NCBI RefSeq assembly: GCF_900162695.1
Contig: NZ_FUIH01000007.1
Location: 1,364,001 to 1,428,000, forward strand
DNA length: 64,000 bases
DNA from: Virgibacillus siamensis
Lineage (GTDB): Bacteria; Bacillota; Bacilli; Bacillales; Amphibacillaceae
Direction of reading: 5' to 3'
The first letter of the stretch is position 1, and each line of letters begins with the position of its first letter. The notes under the pieces were generated by a model, which was not told where the DNA came from, searched no databases, and saw only the letters and a program-made list of their open reading frames with translations. The translations under genes were made by a program, and so were the position numbers. Below are positions 15,933 to 24,718 of this stretch, one piece after another.

Positions 15933-17475
15933 GATGTTCTCCATTTAAAAGTATTTCACTTAATTTCTTTTGCCAGGTTGGAGTACTTTCTGCAGGAGCG
16001 GTCTGCTTCGGTTCCCAACCGCGTAATGAAAATCCGCAATTACTGCAGCACATACTTTCGACCTTTTCATATGTATCCTGAAAGTTTTTGTATAAATGCC
16101 TGCGCAAACATTCTTGCTGATTAATCCAGCCCATGATTTCACGTAATTTCCGTTCCTTTACATGCTTTCTTTCTGTAATCAGCTTGTCAATCCGTTGTTT
16201 CGCTTCATTCCATTGTTCGCTGTCCACAATTAATTTATTTTTCTTTATCATATCATGATTTTCAAACTGATAGTGCAAAAAACGCCATTGAATTTCATTC
16301 AGTTCAAATTCCATTGTCAACTGTTCTTCAATTTTAGCCAGGTCTGTTGTGACACTGCACAATTCAGTTAATCTCCGAAAGATTGCAGACAGAGCATTAG
16401 ATGAAGGGAGTTCACTTTCAATGATGGATTCCGGAATTTGTTCATCACCATTGGAATATAAAAGGAAAGCGATACTTTGTTCACCGTCCCGCCCTGCCCT
16501 GCCAACTTCCTGAATGTAGGATTCAAGCTGAACCGGTAAATGATAGTGAATAACCAGCCGGATGTTATGTTTGTTGATTCCCATTCCAAATGCACTGGTA
16601 CAGCATATGATATCCAGTTGATCATTCATAAATTGCTGCTGAATCGTTACCCGGTCCGATTGATCCATCCCGCCATGGTAAAATGCAATCCGATGGGAAG
16701 GTAACACTTCGGTCAGATATTGTGCTGTTTCTTCTGTCATCCTTCTGCTCGTGAAATAGATTAAGGTTGGAACACGATACCGCTTAAACAGATCGGCCAA
16801 AAATTGTTTTTTTTCGATATTCCCGTTCACGTGTTCAATTGAAAATGTAATATTGTTTTTGTCAATGGGATGGATATGTTTTGTAATAGCCCCCCTATTT
16901 AATGCTGCAATTATATCACGCTGAATTTCCTCCGTTGCCGTTGCACTTAATGCAAGTACCGGGGGGTTCTTTAGTTGTTCCAGGATTCTGCCAAGTCTTA
17001 AATAATCCGGTCTGAAATCGTGACCCCACTGAGAAATGCAATGTGCCTCGTCAATCACGAATAAACTGATCTCCACTTGTCGTAACAGATCTATTACCTT
17101 TCGCTGCTGCAACAATTCAGGTGAAATATATATTAAATGAAATGCATCGATATTCCGAAACACATGTTTTCGTTCTTGAGGTTCCATGAAACTGTTTAAT
17201 GCTGCTGTTCGCTTGAAACCTTTTGACCTAAGTTGTTTTACCTGATCCTGCATTAACGAAATCAGTGGTGATACAACAATTGTCAACCCGCCCATTACCG
17301 CCGCGGGAAGCTGATAGCATAATGATTTTCCGGATCCGGTTGGTAAGATTCCCAGTACATCTTTACCCTGAAGCACGTCTTCAATGATCTCTTTTTGCCC
17401 CGGGCGAAATGAATTGATTCGGAATTGCGTTTTCAGTTTATCATCCAAAGTTGCCTGACTGGTCAAATTCATCAC
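15916..17475 (-). CDS. recS: RecQ-type ATP-dependent DNA helicase RecS
   Basis: 3'-5' superfamily 2 DNA helicase of the short RecQ class, acting in recombinational repair. Motif I ILPTGSGKSLCYQLP is near residue 40, motif II DEAHCISQWGHDFRPDY near 142, and motif VI QEVGRAGRDGE near 325. A zinc-binding domain with Cys residues (CLRRHLY, CCSNCGF) closes the RecQ core; no HRDC domain follows. The length of 519 is slightly longer than B. subtilis RecS. The ATG overlaps the ypbB stop (ATGA), so ypbB-recS-ypbD form one operon. Confidence 0.93.
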   Translation of the reverse strand: MMNLTSQATLDDKLKTQFRINSFRPGQKEIIEDVLQGKDVLGILPTGSGKSLCYQLPAAVMGGLTIVVSPLISLMQDQVKQLRSKGFKRTAALNSFMEPQERKHVFRNIDAFHLIYISPELLQQRKVIDLLRQVEISLFVIDEAHCISQWGHDFRPDYLRLGRILEQLKNPPVLALSATATEEIQRDIIAALNRGAITKHIHPIDKNNITFSIEHVNGNIEKKQFLADLFKRYRVPTLIYFTSRRMTEETAQYLTEVLPSHRIAFYHGGMDQSDRVTIQQQFMNDQLDIICCTSAFGMGINKHNIRLVIHYHLPVQLESYIQEVGRAGRDGEQSIAFLLYSNGDEQIPESIIESELPSSNALSAIFRRLTELCSVTTDLAKIEEQLTMEFELNEIQWRFLHYQFENHDMIKKNKLIVDSEQWNEAKQRIDKLITERKHVKERKLREIMGWINQQECLRRHLYKNFQDTYEKVESMCCSNCGFSLRGWEPKQTAPAESTPTWQKKLSEILLNGEHHDKAK

Positions 17476-18521
17476 CTTATTCCTTGTTTGTTTGCCGCTA
17501 ATACAAGTCGTATTTGGAAATAGCTGATGCTATCCTCAACTTTACTTTTAATATCTTTCAGCTTAAAACTTTGAACACTTCTGATTGCTGTAATGATTTC
17601 ACTCTGCTGAGCAGTTGAAACATATGGTTCAATTGGGAATTCTACACGATATAGACTTATTTCCACAATATGATCATAAATGGTGTTTATTTTTAAATTC
17701 CGCATACTGGCTATTTCGGCAGAATCGTATCCTTCTTGCAAAAGGATGAATGTTTTTGCAGCGGATTGCGAAAGCCTATGATCGTTTTTCAAATCTTTTA
17801 GAATAGAAAATAGGACAGGAAATTCACCTGAATTCCGATGCAATACCTCAAGCATACGGTGCGTGATTGCTGTCAGTAAAAGCGGAACATCATACGTATC
17901 CAGATCATGATGAATTGCCAACTGATGACTGCTCATCCCATAATATTCATAGCCTGTTATACAATCAACAAAAAGTTGGGCATCTTTTTCCGGAAACCCT
18001 TCCAGCAATTCACGCAGTTCATTGTGAAGAACCTGCAGTACGGCTTTCTGTTTTGGTTTCATGTGCTGATAGTAACGTTTAACCCAATTGGTTATTTCCG
18101 GTTTATCAAATATCGGTATAAATGTAAAATGCTGTTGGACACTGTTGGTAAGTGTCTGGATGAGCAACAATAAACGCTGCCGGAATATAATATCTGAATT
18201 GAAATAATTCATTCCATTAAGGTAATCCAAGTGGGGGAATTGATTAGCCTTGTCAATAATGACAGCACCTCTTTCACCGGGAATTACTGAATCACCAGTC
18301 TGTTGCAAATAGCCCTGTTTCTGCATTTTTTGAATGGTATCATCAAACGAATATTTAGGGAGATGTTTATAAACTCCATAGAATTTATCAAGTTCGTACA
18401 AAAAGGCATCCTGCTGAGTCTGAATCGATCTTCTTCCTTTCAACAGGTGATAAATTGCTGAAGTGGTTCGCTTATCCCGAAATTGGCTGCTGCATATGAG
18501 AATCATGTTTTCAAACAGCAT
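17472..18521 (-). CDS. ypbB: YpbB family helix-turn-helix protein
   Basis: A 349-residue protein with a C-terminal helix-turn-helix (about residues 255-300, QEGYDSAEIASMRNLKINTI), of the type found at the end of RecQ helicases. The N-terminal part is helical and family specific. It always accompanies recS, and the overlap of its TGA with the recS ATG suggests partnership with that helicase; this is inference. I chose ATG 18521 with AAGGGG 8 bases upstream over the ATG at 18539. Confidence 0.88.
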   Translation of the reverse strand: MLFENMILICSSQFRDKRTTSAIYHLLKGRRSIQTQQDAFLYELDKFYGVYKHLPKYSFDDTIQKMQKQGYLQQTGDSVIPGERGAVIIDKANQFPHLDYLNGMNYFNSDIIFRQRLLLLIQTLTNSVQQHFTFIPIFDKPEITNWVKRYYQHMKPKQKAVLQVLHNELRELLEGFPEKDAQLFVDCITGYEYYGMSSHQLAIHHDLDTYDVPLLLTAITHRMLEVLHRNSGEFPVLFSILKDLKNDHRLSQSAAKTFILLQEGYDSAEIASMRNLKINTIYDHIVEISLYRVEFPIEPYVSTAQQSEIITAIRSVQSFKLKDIKSKVEDSISYFQIRLVLAANKQGIR

Positions 18522-18664
18522 TCTCCATTCCCCTTTCACGTTTTAGACAATTAATAGCAATTGAAGTATCATTCTGTTTCTTATATTATCATGACATCCT
18601 ATAGTTGAAATGACTTACAAACCGCTCTAAAATAGACTTATAGTTTTATTAGGAGGAATATTGT

Positions 18665-18919
18665 ATGCCGAAGTATACAATAGTGGATCAGGAGACATGT
18701 ATTGCCTGTGGGGCTTGTGGTGCAGCAGCACCGGATGTTTTTGACTATGATGACGAAAGTATCGCTTATGTAATATTGGATCATAATAATGGAAGTAAAA
18801 CAGTTCCTGAAGCACTGGAAGACGATATGCTCGATGCTCACGAAGGTTGTCCAACAGATTCCATCAAAGTTTCAAATAAACCATTTGACGGTGACCCATT
18901 AAAATATGAAGAAGATTAA
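18665..18919 (+). CDS. fer: [4Fe-4S] ferredoxin
   Basis: An 84-residue acidic electron carrier. Cys residues in TCIACGACGAAAPDVFDY (residues 12, 15, 18) and the distal Cys in HEGCPTDSI (residue 62) ligate one [4Fe-4S] cluster, as in the Bacillus monocluster ferredoxin. It starts at ATG with AGGAGG. It is divergent from ypbB, as in B. subtilis. In Bacillus such ferredoxins feed P450s and fatty-acid desaturation; no partner is in the window. Confidence 0.95.
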   Translation: MPKYTIVDQETCIACGACGAAAPDVFDYDDESIAYVILDHNNGSKTVPEALEDDMLDAHEGCPTDSIKVSNKPFDGDPLKYEED

Positions 18920-18970
18920 ACACCATTAATCTACCCTTACAATATCACACTATACAAGCTATATAAAGCC

Positions 18971-19010
18971 AAAATAAAGCACAGTGTCACCTAACACTGT
19001 GCTTTATTTT
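18971..19010. terminator. Bidirectional 17-bp terminator between fer and rsiX
   Basis: AAAATAAAGCACAGTGT and its exact complement (18994-19010) flank a 6-base loop. A/T-rich ends give tails on both strands. The rsiX stop codon lies within the stem. Confidence 0.92.
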
Positions 19011-20168
19011 GACAGGATTTGCCCCCGTGGGAACGTTAATCGGTTCAGATAAGTTGTATACCCCAAGCAATTGAATTCCGGTATTCTGAAATTGTACTTG
19101 CTCAAATCCATAACTTCCGGCAGTCATTAGGATTGCTTCAATCATCGTCAAATTTTCCTGATTTTGCTTTAAATCCCCGGAAAATGTCACCTCTAGCACC
19201 CTGTTATTTCCTTGAACACTGACTTCCACAACATCTGGAATTGTACTATATATATTAAATTTTTTCCGGTTTTGTTTCATTTTGTTTATCGCGCTTTTAA
19301 TTCCATTCCCTTTATCCAACGTAACCGGTACCAAAAAGCTTCGCCCGGAATGCCCGGGTTTATACAGTTTGTAGGCTGCTTTTCGTTCCTGGCTTACTTT
19401 CAATTCTTTTACAGTACCGATTGGACCGAGACTGATTTTTTGTGTAAATACTGCTTTCTCAATTCCATTCGTACCAAACATTGTCTGGATCGTTCTTGTG
19501 AACATGTTTGCCTCTGTACTTGATTGAATTGAAAAAGAATCCGGCATGTTTAACACAACAGTACTTTTGGATGGGTTGACCTGAAATGTTGCATCATGCA
19601 GCATATACGTACCTGCTTTAACCAGTTTTCCTGTCAAATAATCATCCATTAATTGATACCGTTGATCGGCACTAATAGTTTCAGGAAAAATAAACGTTAC
19701 AGGTATAATGAACTGTGCCTGTTTATCTGCAATAGCCCCGCGTACAATCGTTTCAGAATCAGTAGTGCTGGTAATAACATGAGATTGAAAAGCTTTATCT
19801 TTTCTGAGAGTATTTGCCTGGTGTTGTGTTGTACTGGCGCTTTCCTGTTTGCCTGATTGATTATTTGCCGCACCCTGTTGTTTGTCAGAAACACTTATTT
19901 CCGGGTGAGACTGTTCATGAAGACTGTTGGTCGATAGATGATTTTTCTCCAGTAATATTGGTACGCTGATAAGGACAATTGCCAATACCATCAGGACACT
20001 GAACAAAGGAATTAATTTTCCATTTCGCGACGTCTGTCTGCCCGTATTCTCATTTAGCCGGGAGGAGATCTTCCTGTACAGTTCATCTTTGTCCCAATTG
20101 TTCTTAATTCCGGGCATCTTTTTTAGTGAATCAGTAATTTGTTTGTCATCGTTGTCACGGGATTTCAT
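18987..20168 (-). CDS. rsiX: Anti-sigma-X factor RsiX
   Basis: Membrane protein that holds SigX inactive. The 393 residues comprise a cytoplasmic N-terminal region (about 1-50), one transmembrane helix (LIPLFSVLMVLAIVLISVPI) and a large external domain ending in YNLSEPINVPTGANPVKI, which closely resembles the end of B. subtilis RsiX. The Ser/Gln/Lys-rich juxtamembrane stretch is low complexity. The ATG at 20168 overlaps the sigX TGA (ATGA) and has GGGAGGGG upstream. The stop falls in the terminator stem. Confidence 0.9.
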   Translation of the reverse strand: MKSRDNDDKQITDSLKKMPGIKNNWDKDELYRKISSRLNENTGRQTSRNGKLIPLFSVLMVLAIVLISVPILLEKNHLSTNSLHEQSHPEISVSDKQQGAANNQSGKQESASTTQHQANTLRKDKAFQSHVITSTTDSETIVRGAIADKQAQFIIPVTFIFPETISADQRYQLMDDYLTGKLVKAGTYMLHDATFQVNPSKSTVVLNMPDSFSIQSSTEANMFTRTIQTMFGTNGIEKAVFTQKISLGPIGTVKELKVSQERKAAYKLYKPGHSGRSFLVPVTLDKGNGIKSAINKMKQNRKKFNIYSTIPDVVEVSVQGNNRVLEVTFSGDLKQNQENLTMIEAILMTAGSYGFEQVQFQNTGIQLLGVYNLSEPINVPTGANPVKIKHSVR

Positions 20169-20701
20169 GATACATCCCCTCCCTTCTGATTCTCCTCGGA
20201 CATCCATTTCTTAAGACGTTTGATGCCGCGATGCTGCACGGTTTTCACTTTACTGACACTGAAACTTAGAATTTCAGCGGTTTCTTCTATTGAGAATGAT
20301 TGTATGTAGCGAAGAATCAAAACACTTTTCTGATCCTGACTGCACTTATCTAAATGGTAATAGACCCGTTTTATTTCTTCATTACGCTCTGCTATTTCGT
20401 CAGGAAGCATGTTTTTATCTTGTATGAACTCTCCATTTGATCCCCAATCAAAATACTCAGCGATTCGGCCGCGTTTTCGTTTTCGCTTTCGGAAAAAATC
20501 CATCGTGACATGACGCGCAATGGAAAATAGCCACGTTTTTTCGTTGCTGTTTCCTTTAAATGTACTGTAGGATTTTAAAACTTTTATATAGACTTCCTGC
20601 ACGAGATCTTCACATACTTCCTTATCTTTCACCATGTAAAAAATGAATTGATACAAATCATGATGGTACTCATTGTACAATCGCTCAAAAACGGCCTTCA
20701 T
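20165..20701 (-). CDS. sigX: ECF RNA polymerase sigma factor SigX
   Basis: Extracytoplasmic-function sigma factor controlling cell-surface charge and antimicrobial peptide resistance in B. subtilis. Region 2 (residues about 8-75) has DLYQFIFYMVKDKEVCEDLV and TWLFSIARHVTMDFFRKRK. Region 4 (about 115-168) has LRYIQSFSIEETAEILSFSV and KVKTVQHRGIKRLKKW. The 178 residues are slightly shorter at the C terminus than the B. subtilis protein. A sigma-X-type promoter stands just upstream, implying autoregulation. The rsiX gene follows with a 4-base overlap. Confidence 0.95.
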   Translation of the reverse strand: MKAVFERLYNEYHHDLYQFIFYMVKDKEVCEDLVQEVYIKVLKSYSTFKGNSNEKTWLFSIARHVTMDFFRKRKRKRGRIAEYFDWGSNGEFIQDKNMLPDEIAERNEEIKRVYYHLDKCSQDQKSVLILRYIQSFSIEETAEILSFSVSKVKTVQHRGIKRLKKWMSEENQKGGDVS

Positions 20702-20725
20702 AATGATCCTCCGTTCAGTTAATCA

Positions 20726-20751
20726 GTCGTTTTTACCGATCAAAGGTTACA
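20726..20751 (-). promoter_or_regulatory. Sigma-X-type promoter of sigX-rsiX
   Basis: On minus TGTAAC (20751-20746) and CGAC (20729-20726) are separated by 16 bases. These equal the -35 and -10 elements of sigma-X promoters (recalled consensus TGTAAC, 16-17 bases, CGAC). It ends 25 bases before the sigX ATG. Confidence 0.75.
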
Positions 20752-20848
20752 GCTTATTTTAACTATATTGGAAATAATGTAAAAGTGAAAGAGAATTTCA
20801 GGAAAATATTATGAATAAACGGATCTAAATTCTCACTATAAAAAGATA

Positions 20849-20874
20849 AAAACACCAGTTTCAGCTGGTGTTTT
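20849..20874 (-). terminator. Intrinsic terminator of the B12 uptake operon
   Basis: AAAACACCAG and CTGGTGTTTT pair over 10 bp with a 6-base loop. The stop of the S component gene (20861-20863) lies in the loop, and a T-rich stretch follows on minus. Confidence 0.85.
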
Positions 20875-21376
20875 GTAAATAAAAATGTTTTTTCGCGTAT
20901 GTTTTAAACAAGTGTGAAACAATTGGATAAAAAACAACCATAAAAATTGCATTTCCAACCGCATGATTAACGGAAAACGGTAGTCCAGCAAGGTAATACG
21001 GCCAAAATTCTCCCGCAATGGAATATGTCATCAATGAAATAATAAAACCATATAAAAAACCGCTGAATATAGAAAAGATAACGATAAACCAAAAGGGAAG
21101 TTTTCTTGGGTACTTTCCAAGAATTCCACTTAATAAACCGATGAGTCCCCATGAAACTATCTGCCAAATTGACCAGATCCCCATCCCTAACAGCATATTG
21201 GACAAAAAAGTGGTTAGTATTGCCATAATAATTGCTGCCAGTGGTCCAAGCAGCAATCCACATATAATAATGAGTGAAGTAACAGGCTGTACATTTGGAA
21301 GAAATGCAAAAATATATCTGCCCACAACTGCAAGTGCAGAAAGTACAGCCAACAGTGTTAGTTTATATGTGTTCAA
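20861..21376 (-). CDS. ECF transporter S component, probably cobalamin-type
   Basis: A 171-residue integral membrane protein with about six hydrophobic segments: LTLLAVLSALAVVGRYIFAF, then TSLIIICGLLLGPLAAIIMA, MLLGMGIWSIWQIVSWGLIG, FWFIVIFSIFSGFLYGFI, a short segment, and AVGNAIFMVVFYPIVSHL. This is the substrate-specific subunit architecture of energy-coupling factor transporters. The start is TTG 21376, overlapping the stop of the lipoprotein gene. The B12 riboswitch upstream points to cobalamin or a corrinoid precursor as substrate (CblT/CbrT-like). No EcfA/EcfT genes are nearby, so it should share the housekeeping ECF module. Specificity is inferred. Confidence 0.82.
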   Translation of the reverse strand: MNTYKLTLLAVLSALAVVGRYIFAFLPNVQPVTSLIIICGLLLGPLAAIIMAILTTFLSNMLLGMGIWSIWQIVSWGLIGLLSGILGKYPRKLPFWFIVIFSIFSGFLYGFIISLMTYSIAGEFWPYYLAGLPFSVNHAVGNAIFMVVFYPIVSHLFKTYAKKHFYLQNTS

Positions 21377-21804
21377 TATGCATGCAGATCAAATGTTATT
21401 TGATCACCCGGTGATAATTTGAGATCTTTCGCTCCTACTTTTGCATTTTCACCGTTAACTTTAAACATCCATGCGGTCTTTCCCTTATCCTGTGAAACAC
21501 CTTCAATCGCTGTAATAAATCCACCATTGTGGGATGTTTCCAGTTCAAAGTTCTTTTCCATAACTGACATTAAAGTTGTTCCTTTTTCAATTGTAACTTC
21601 TTTTTTTGCAATCTGTTTCTCCCCGTTATTTTGGGAAAGAACTATTGTAACGCTATCTTCTTTTTGTTCAGCAGCATTCTGATTCTCCGTGGAATCCGCA
21701 CCTTGACTACTCTGTTTCGCTGATTGTTCACTATCAGTCCCACAGCCGACGAGTACACCCAATACCAATAAGAGTGATGCCAAACCTAAAAACCACTTGC
21801 GCAT
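21373..21804 (-). CDS. DUF4430 lipoprotein (transcobalamin C-domain-like)
   Basis: A 143-residue lipoprotein: basic MRKW, hydrophobic core, lipobox LVGC with Cys at residue 21, then a Ser/Gln/Glu-rich linker of about 30 residues. The folded domain (about 52-143) has VTIEKGTTLMSVMEKNFELE, SQDKGKTAWMFKVNGENA and DLKLSPGDQITFDLHAY, the DUF4430 pattern, which corresponds to the C-terminal domain of transcobalamin/intrinsic factor. It probably sits outside the membrane and presents corrinoid to the S component encoded next. It is first in the riboswitch operon. The ligand is inferred from family and context. Confidence 0.85.
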   Translation of the reverse strand: MRKWFLGLASLLLVLGVLVGCGTDSEQSAKQSSQGADSTENQNAAEQKEDSVTIVLSQNNGEKQIAKKEVTIEKGTTLMSVMEKNFELETSHNGGFITAIEGVSQDKGKTAWMFKVNGENAKVGAKDLKLSPGDQITFDLHAY

Positions 21805-21883
21805 TGTTCCTATTCCTCCAGTTCCTTATTATTGAGGGGGAATGAGACGATAGAACCTTATCCCAGCGTTCAAAAATTACACT

Positions 21884-21916
21884 AAAAAAGCTGATCCTGT
21901 TCCAGGAATCAGCTTT
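21884..21916 (-). terminator. Riboswitch expression-platform terminator
   Basis: On minus AAAGCTGATTCCTG pairs with CAGGATCAGCTTT around a 3-base loop with one bulged base, followed by six T. It lies between the cobalamin aptamer and the lipoprotein start, so ligand-dependent premature termination is the expected mechanism. Confidence 0.85.
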
Positions 21917-21987
21917 ACAGACAATCGAACCATAGACATGTATCCGGTTGTCCCAATCGCTCAAATCCTCGAAGCATTGAAACGGCA

Positions 21988-22149
21988 GGTTGTTTGGCAG
22001 GTCTACTGACTTGTGATCATTTCCTACTCTAAGCCCTTCCCATATGAAAATCATACAGTGGATTATGCTTATTTCGTTTATCACTTACAGTTGCGAGGAC
22101 AGTTTCAGCTTTTCACTGAATTCCCTATTAAGTAATAACACCAAAAACC
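21988..22149 (-). ncRNA. Cobalamin riboswitch aptamer
   Basis: Read on minus, the order of conserved blocks is that of the B12 aptamer: GGTTTTTGG (P1 5' side, 22149-22141), AATAGGGAATTCAGTGAAAA, CTGTCCTCGCAACTGTAAGT, then CCACTGTATG, GGGAAGGGC, and the B12 box AAGTCAGTAGACCTGCC (about 22012-21996). The P1 3' side CCAAACAACC ends it. The RNA represses the DUF4430/ECF-S operon when adenosylcobalamin is plentiful, by known family behaviour. Confidence 0.92.
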
Positions 22150-22170
22150 TTCTAGTATTCAACTGCAGTT

Positions 22171-22198
22171 ATTATATCATAAATACCAATCCTGTACA
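22171..22198 (-). promoter_or_regulatory. Sigma-A promoter of the riboswitch operon
   Basis: On minus TGTACA (22198-22193), 16 bases, then TATAAT (22176-22171), preceded by TG in the extended -10 position (TGA-TATAAT). It would start RNA about 10-15 bases before the aptamer P1 stem and lies wholly between the resE stop and the riboswitch. Confidence 0.7.
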
Positions 22199-22201
22199 GA
22201 T

Positions 22202-23959
22202 TCAATCTTTCAACGGAAGTTTAAAGACAAATGTTGTACCTTCTTTGTCAATACTGTTCACGGTGATTGTTCCATGATGGGCGTCCATAATATTTTTAGC
22301 TATTGCCAATCCAAGCCCTGTACCCTTCTTTTTAGAATTTCGGACACGGGATTTGTCCGCTTTGTAAAATCGTTCAAATACAAATGGAAGGTCTTCTTCA
22401 GGAATGCCGCTTCCATCATCCGAAATGGATACTGTCAATTCATCCGTATTGGTTTCAACCGTTACCGTAACGTTACCGCCTTCACCCGTATGCCGGATTG
22501 CGTTGTCAATCAGATTGGTAAAGACCTGTTCAATACGGTCCGGGTCAATTTCAATTTTATTTTTAGTTAATTTCTTATTCAATTCCAGGTTTACCTTATT
22601 ATCGTTTGCAAGGCCGGCAAATTTTTTAACGATTCGCTCCACATACGAATCCAATTCGACCTTTTCCAAGTTAAGATGAATCTGGCCGGCTTCCATTCGG
22701 GCAAGATCAAGTAATTCGTTGACCAGCCTACCCATTCTCAAGGATTCTTCGTAAATAATTTGCGCAAGCTCATTCTTTTCTTCTCCGCTTTCGGCAACAT
22801 TATCAACAATTGCCTCACTATACCCTTGCAGCATGGAGATTGGTGTACGTAATTCATGCGAAACATTGGCGATAAAATCTTCACGCAGTTTATCCAACCG
22901 GCGCTCTTCTGTCATATCCCGGATTACAGCGACTGCCCCGCGTACATAAGACTGATCATACAAAGGTGTCATAATCATGACCCAGGTACGTCCTTGAATA
23001 TTTATTTCATGGATTGCTTCTTTTTCCTCCTGAATAACCTCTTCTAAGATTCCGAACAACGGATCTGGCAATTTGTTATTTTCATCACTTAAGGATAAAT
23101 TATTTTTGTAATAGAGATTTTCAATGAATCTGTCTGCAGGAGGATTAGATACAAGCATATCGCCATTCCGGTTTAATGTGATGACACCATCTGCCATTGA
23201 ACTCACGATTCCCGACAATTGCTCTTTCTCCTGCCTTAAGGCATTAATATGGAACTTCAGTTGACGTCCCATCCGATTAAACGCAACCGCAAGTTCACCT
23301 ATTTCGTCATGTGTCAGGATTGGCACTTTTGTATTAAATTCACCTCTGGTCAGATCAAAGGCAGCTTCCCGCATTTTGATCAGTGGTGAAGTAATTCTCG
23401 TGGACAGAAAGAAAGCAAATATCGTTGTCAAAATAATCGCAATCCCTGCCGCCAGCAAAATGATTTTTGTTGTCTCTGCTTTGGTTTTATTGACAACATC
23501 TAGTGACTGATAGACAAATACAGCCCCATTATTATGAATTGGTGTTCCGACAAGCATGACTTGTTCCTGCGTTTTCGGGAGTCGCATCTGCTTCTTTACA
23601 TTTTGTCCTTTATTAAAAACAGCTTTTAAAGATTCCTTATTTCGATACCAGGCTTCATCAAGCTCATGAAGATTATCGATACTCTGTGATGCCCAAAAAT
23701 CACCGTCTCCGTAGACAACTGCAATATGTGTGGCCGGATCTTTTATCCGTTCAGTCGTCGTATAAGCTAATTTCCGATCATCATATTGCTCAATCATCTG
23801 TCTTACTTTTGTTGCCGTTTGCATCATTTCATTTTCTGCCTCTTCCACATGAAAATTCTCAAAAAACTCCAAAAGTAAGATTGTTAAAATAAATAATACA
23901 AAAGAAACCAGCAATAAAATAGTTATTGCCAGTTTCCCAACTACACTCCGCCAAAACAT
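22202..23959 (-). CDS. resE: Sensor histidine kinase ResE
   Basis: Membrane kinase of the ResDE system that controls aerobic and anaerobic respiration genes. It has two transmembrane segments (about residues 8-30 and 165-187) flanking an extracellular sensor, then HAMP (about 188-240), PAS (about 250-350), and the phospho-acceptor His in ANVSHELRTPISMLQGYSEA (near 372). The catalytic domain has N box NLIDNAIRHTGEGG, G1 DDGSGIPEEDL and G2 GTGLGLAIAKN. The length is 585, as expected. The ATG overlaps the resD stop by one base. It ends 4 bases before the promoter region of the B12 operon. Confidence 0.96.
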   Translation of the reverse strand: MFWRSVVGKLAITILLLVSFVLFILTILLLEFFENFHVEEAENEMMQTATKVRQMIEQYDDRKLAYTTTERIKDPATHIAVVYGDGDFWASQSIDNLHELDEAWYRNKESLKAVFNKGQNVKKQMRLPKTQEQVMLVGTPIHNNGAVFVYQSLDVVNKTKAETTKIILLAAGIAIILTTIFAFFLSTRITSPLIKMREAAFDLTRGEFNTKVPILTHDEIGELAVAFNRMGRQLKFHINALRQEKEQLSGIVSSMADGVITLNRNGDMLVSNPPADRFIENLYYKNNLSLSDENNKLPDPLFGILEEVIQEEKEAIHEINIQGRTWVMIMTPLYDQSYVRGAVAVIRDMTEERRLDKLREDFIANVSHELRTPISMLQGYSEAIVDNVAESGEEKNELAQIIYEESLRMGRLVNELLDLARMEAGQIHLNLEKVELDSYVERIVKKFAGLANDNKVNLELNKKLTKNKIEIDPDRIEQVFTNLIDNAIRHTGEGGNVTVTVETNTDELTVSISDDGSGIPEEDLPFVFERFYKADKSRVRNSKKKGTGLGLAIAKNIMDAHHGTITVNSIDKEGTTFVFKLPLKD

Positions 23960-24672
23960 CAGACATCATCTACCTCAAATTTATATCCGACACCCCATAC
24001 AGTGACAATCATTTTTGCGGCGTCTGCGGATACATTATTCAGCTTTTCTCTTAAGCGTTTCACGTGTGTATCTACTGTTCGCAAGTCCCCAAAGAATTCA
24101 TACTCCCATACTTCTTTCAACAAGAGTTCACGGTTAAATACTTTATCAGGAGACTTGGCCAGGAAACAAAGCAGTTCATATTCCTTCGGTGTCAGAGCAA
24201 CTTCCTTTCCATCAGCTGTTACCCGATGGGCATCATGATCAATCGTCAGATGTGGAAATACCAATAAATTTTTGGTTGGTGCACCATCACGGAAATCGCC
24301 CGATGAAACCCGTCTTAACAATGCTTTCACACGCAGCACAACTTCCCGTGGACTGAATGGTTTTACAATATAATCATCCGTACCTACCTCAAATCCCTGA
24401 ACGCGATTGGCTTCCTCGCCTTTCGCTGTCAACATAATAATTGGTGTGGATTTTTCCTTTCGCAATTCCTCTGTCACTTTGATTCCATCCATTTCAGGCA
24501 TCATTATATCGAGTAAAATAACATCGTAATCATTTTCAAGTGCCTGCTGCAATGCTTCAGAACCGTTTTCAGCCTCTTCAACCATGAAATCTTCTTTTTC
24601 CAGATACATCTTAATTAAACGACGAATCCTTTCTTCATCATCAACAACCAATACCCTGGCATTTGTTTCCAT
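23959..24672 (-). CDS. resD: Response regulator ResD
   Basis: OmpR/PhoB-type regulator partnered with ResE. The receiver (residues 6-120) has the acidic pocket DDEERIRR, phospho-acceptor Asp in DVILLDIMMPEMDG, and Lys in DDYIVKPFSPRE. The winged helix (about 140-235) has TPKEYELLCFLAKSPDKVF and RTVDTHVKRLREKL. ATG 24672 has GGAGGGG 6 bases upstream; the ATG five codons earlier would put that site inside the gene. The length is 237 residues. Confidence 0.96.
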   Translation of the reverse strand: METNARVLVVDDEERIRRLIKMYLEKEDFMVEEAENGSEALQQALENDYDVILLDIMMPEMDGIKVTEELRKEKSTPIIMLTAKGEEANRVQGFEVGTDDYIVKPFSPREVVLRVKALLRRVSSGDFRDGAPTKNLLVFPHLTIDHDAHRVTADGKEVALTPKEYELLCFLAKSPDKVFNRELLLKEVWEYEFFGDLRTVDTHVKRLREKLNNVSADAAKMIVTVWGVGYKFEVDDV

Positions 24673-24718
24673 GAACTTCCCCTCCAATAAATTACTGATT
24701 GTAAGCTACAATGCAAAC

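Noticed and set aside
22044..22277. Plus-strand frame upstream of the B12 operon
   Set aside because: It lies antisense to the riboswitch and the resE end, with no ribosome site.
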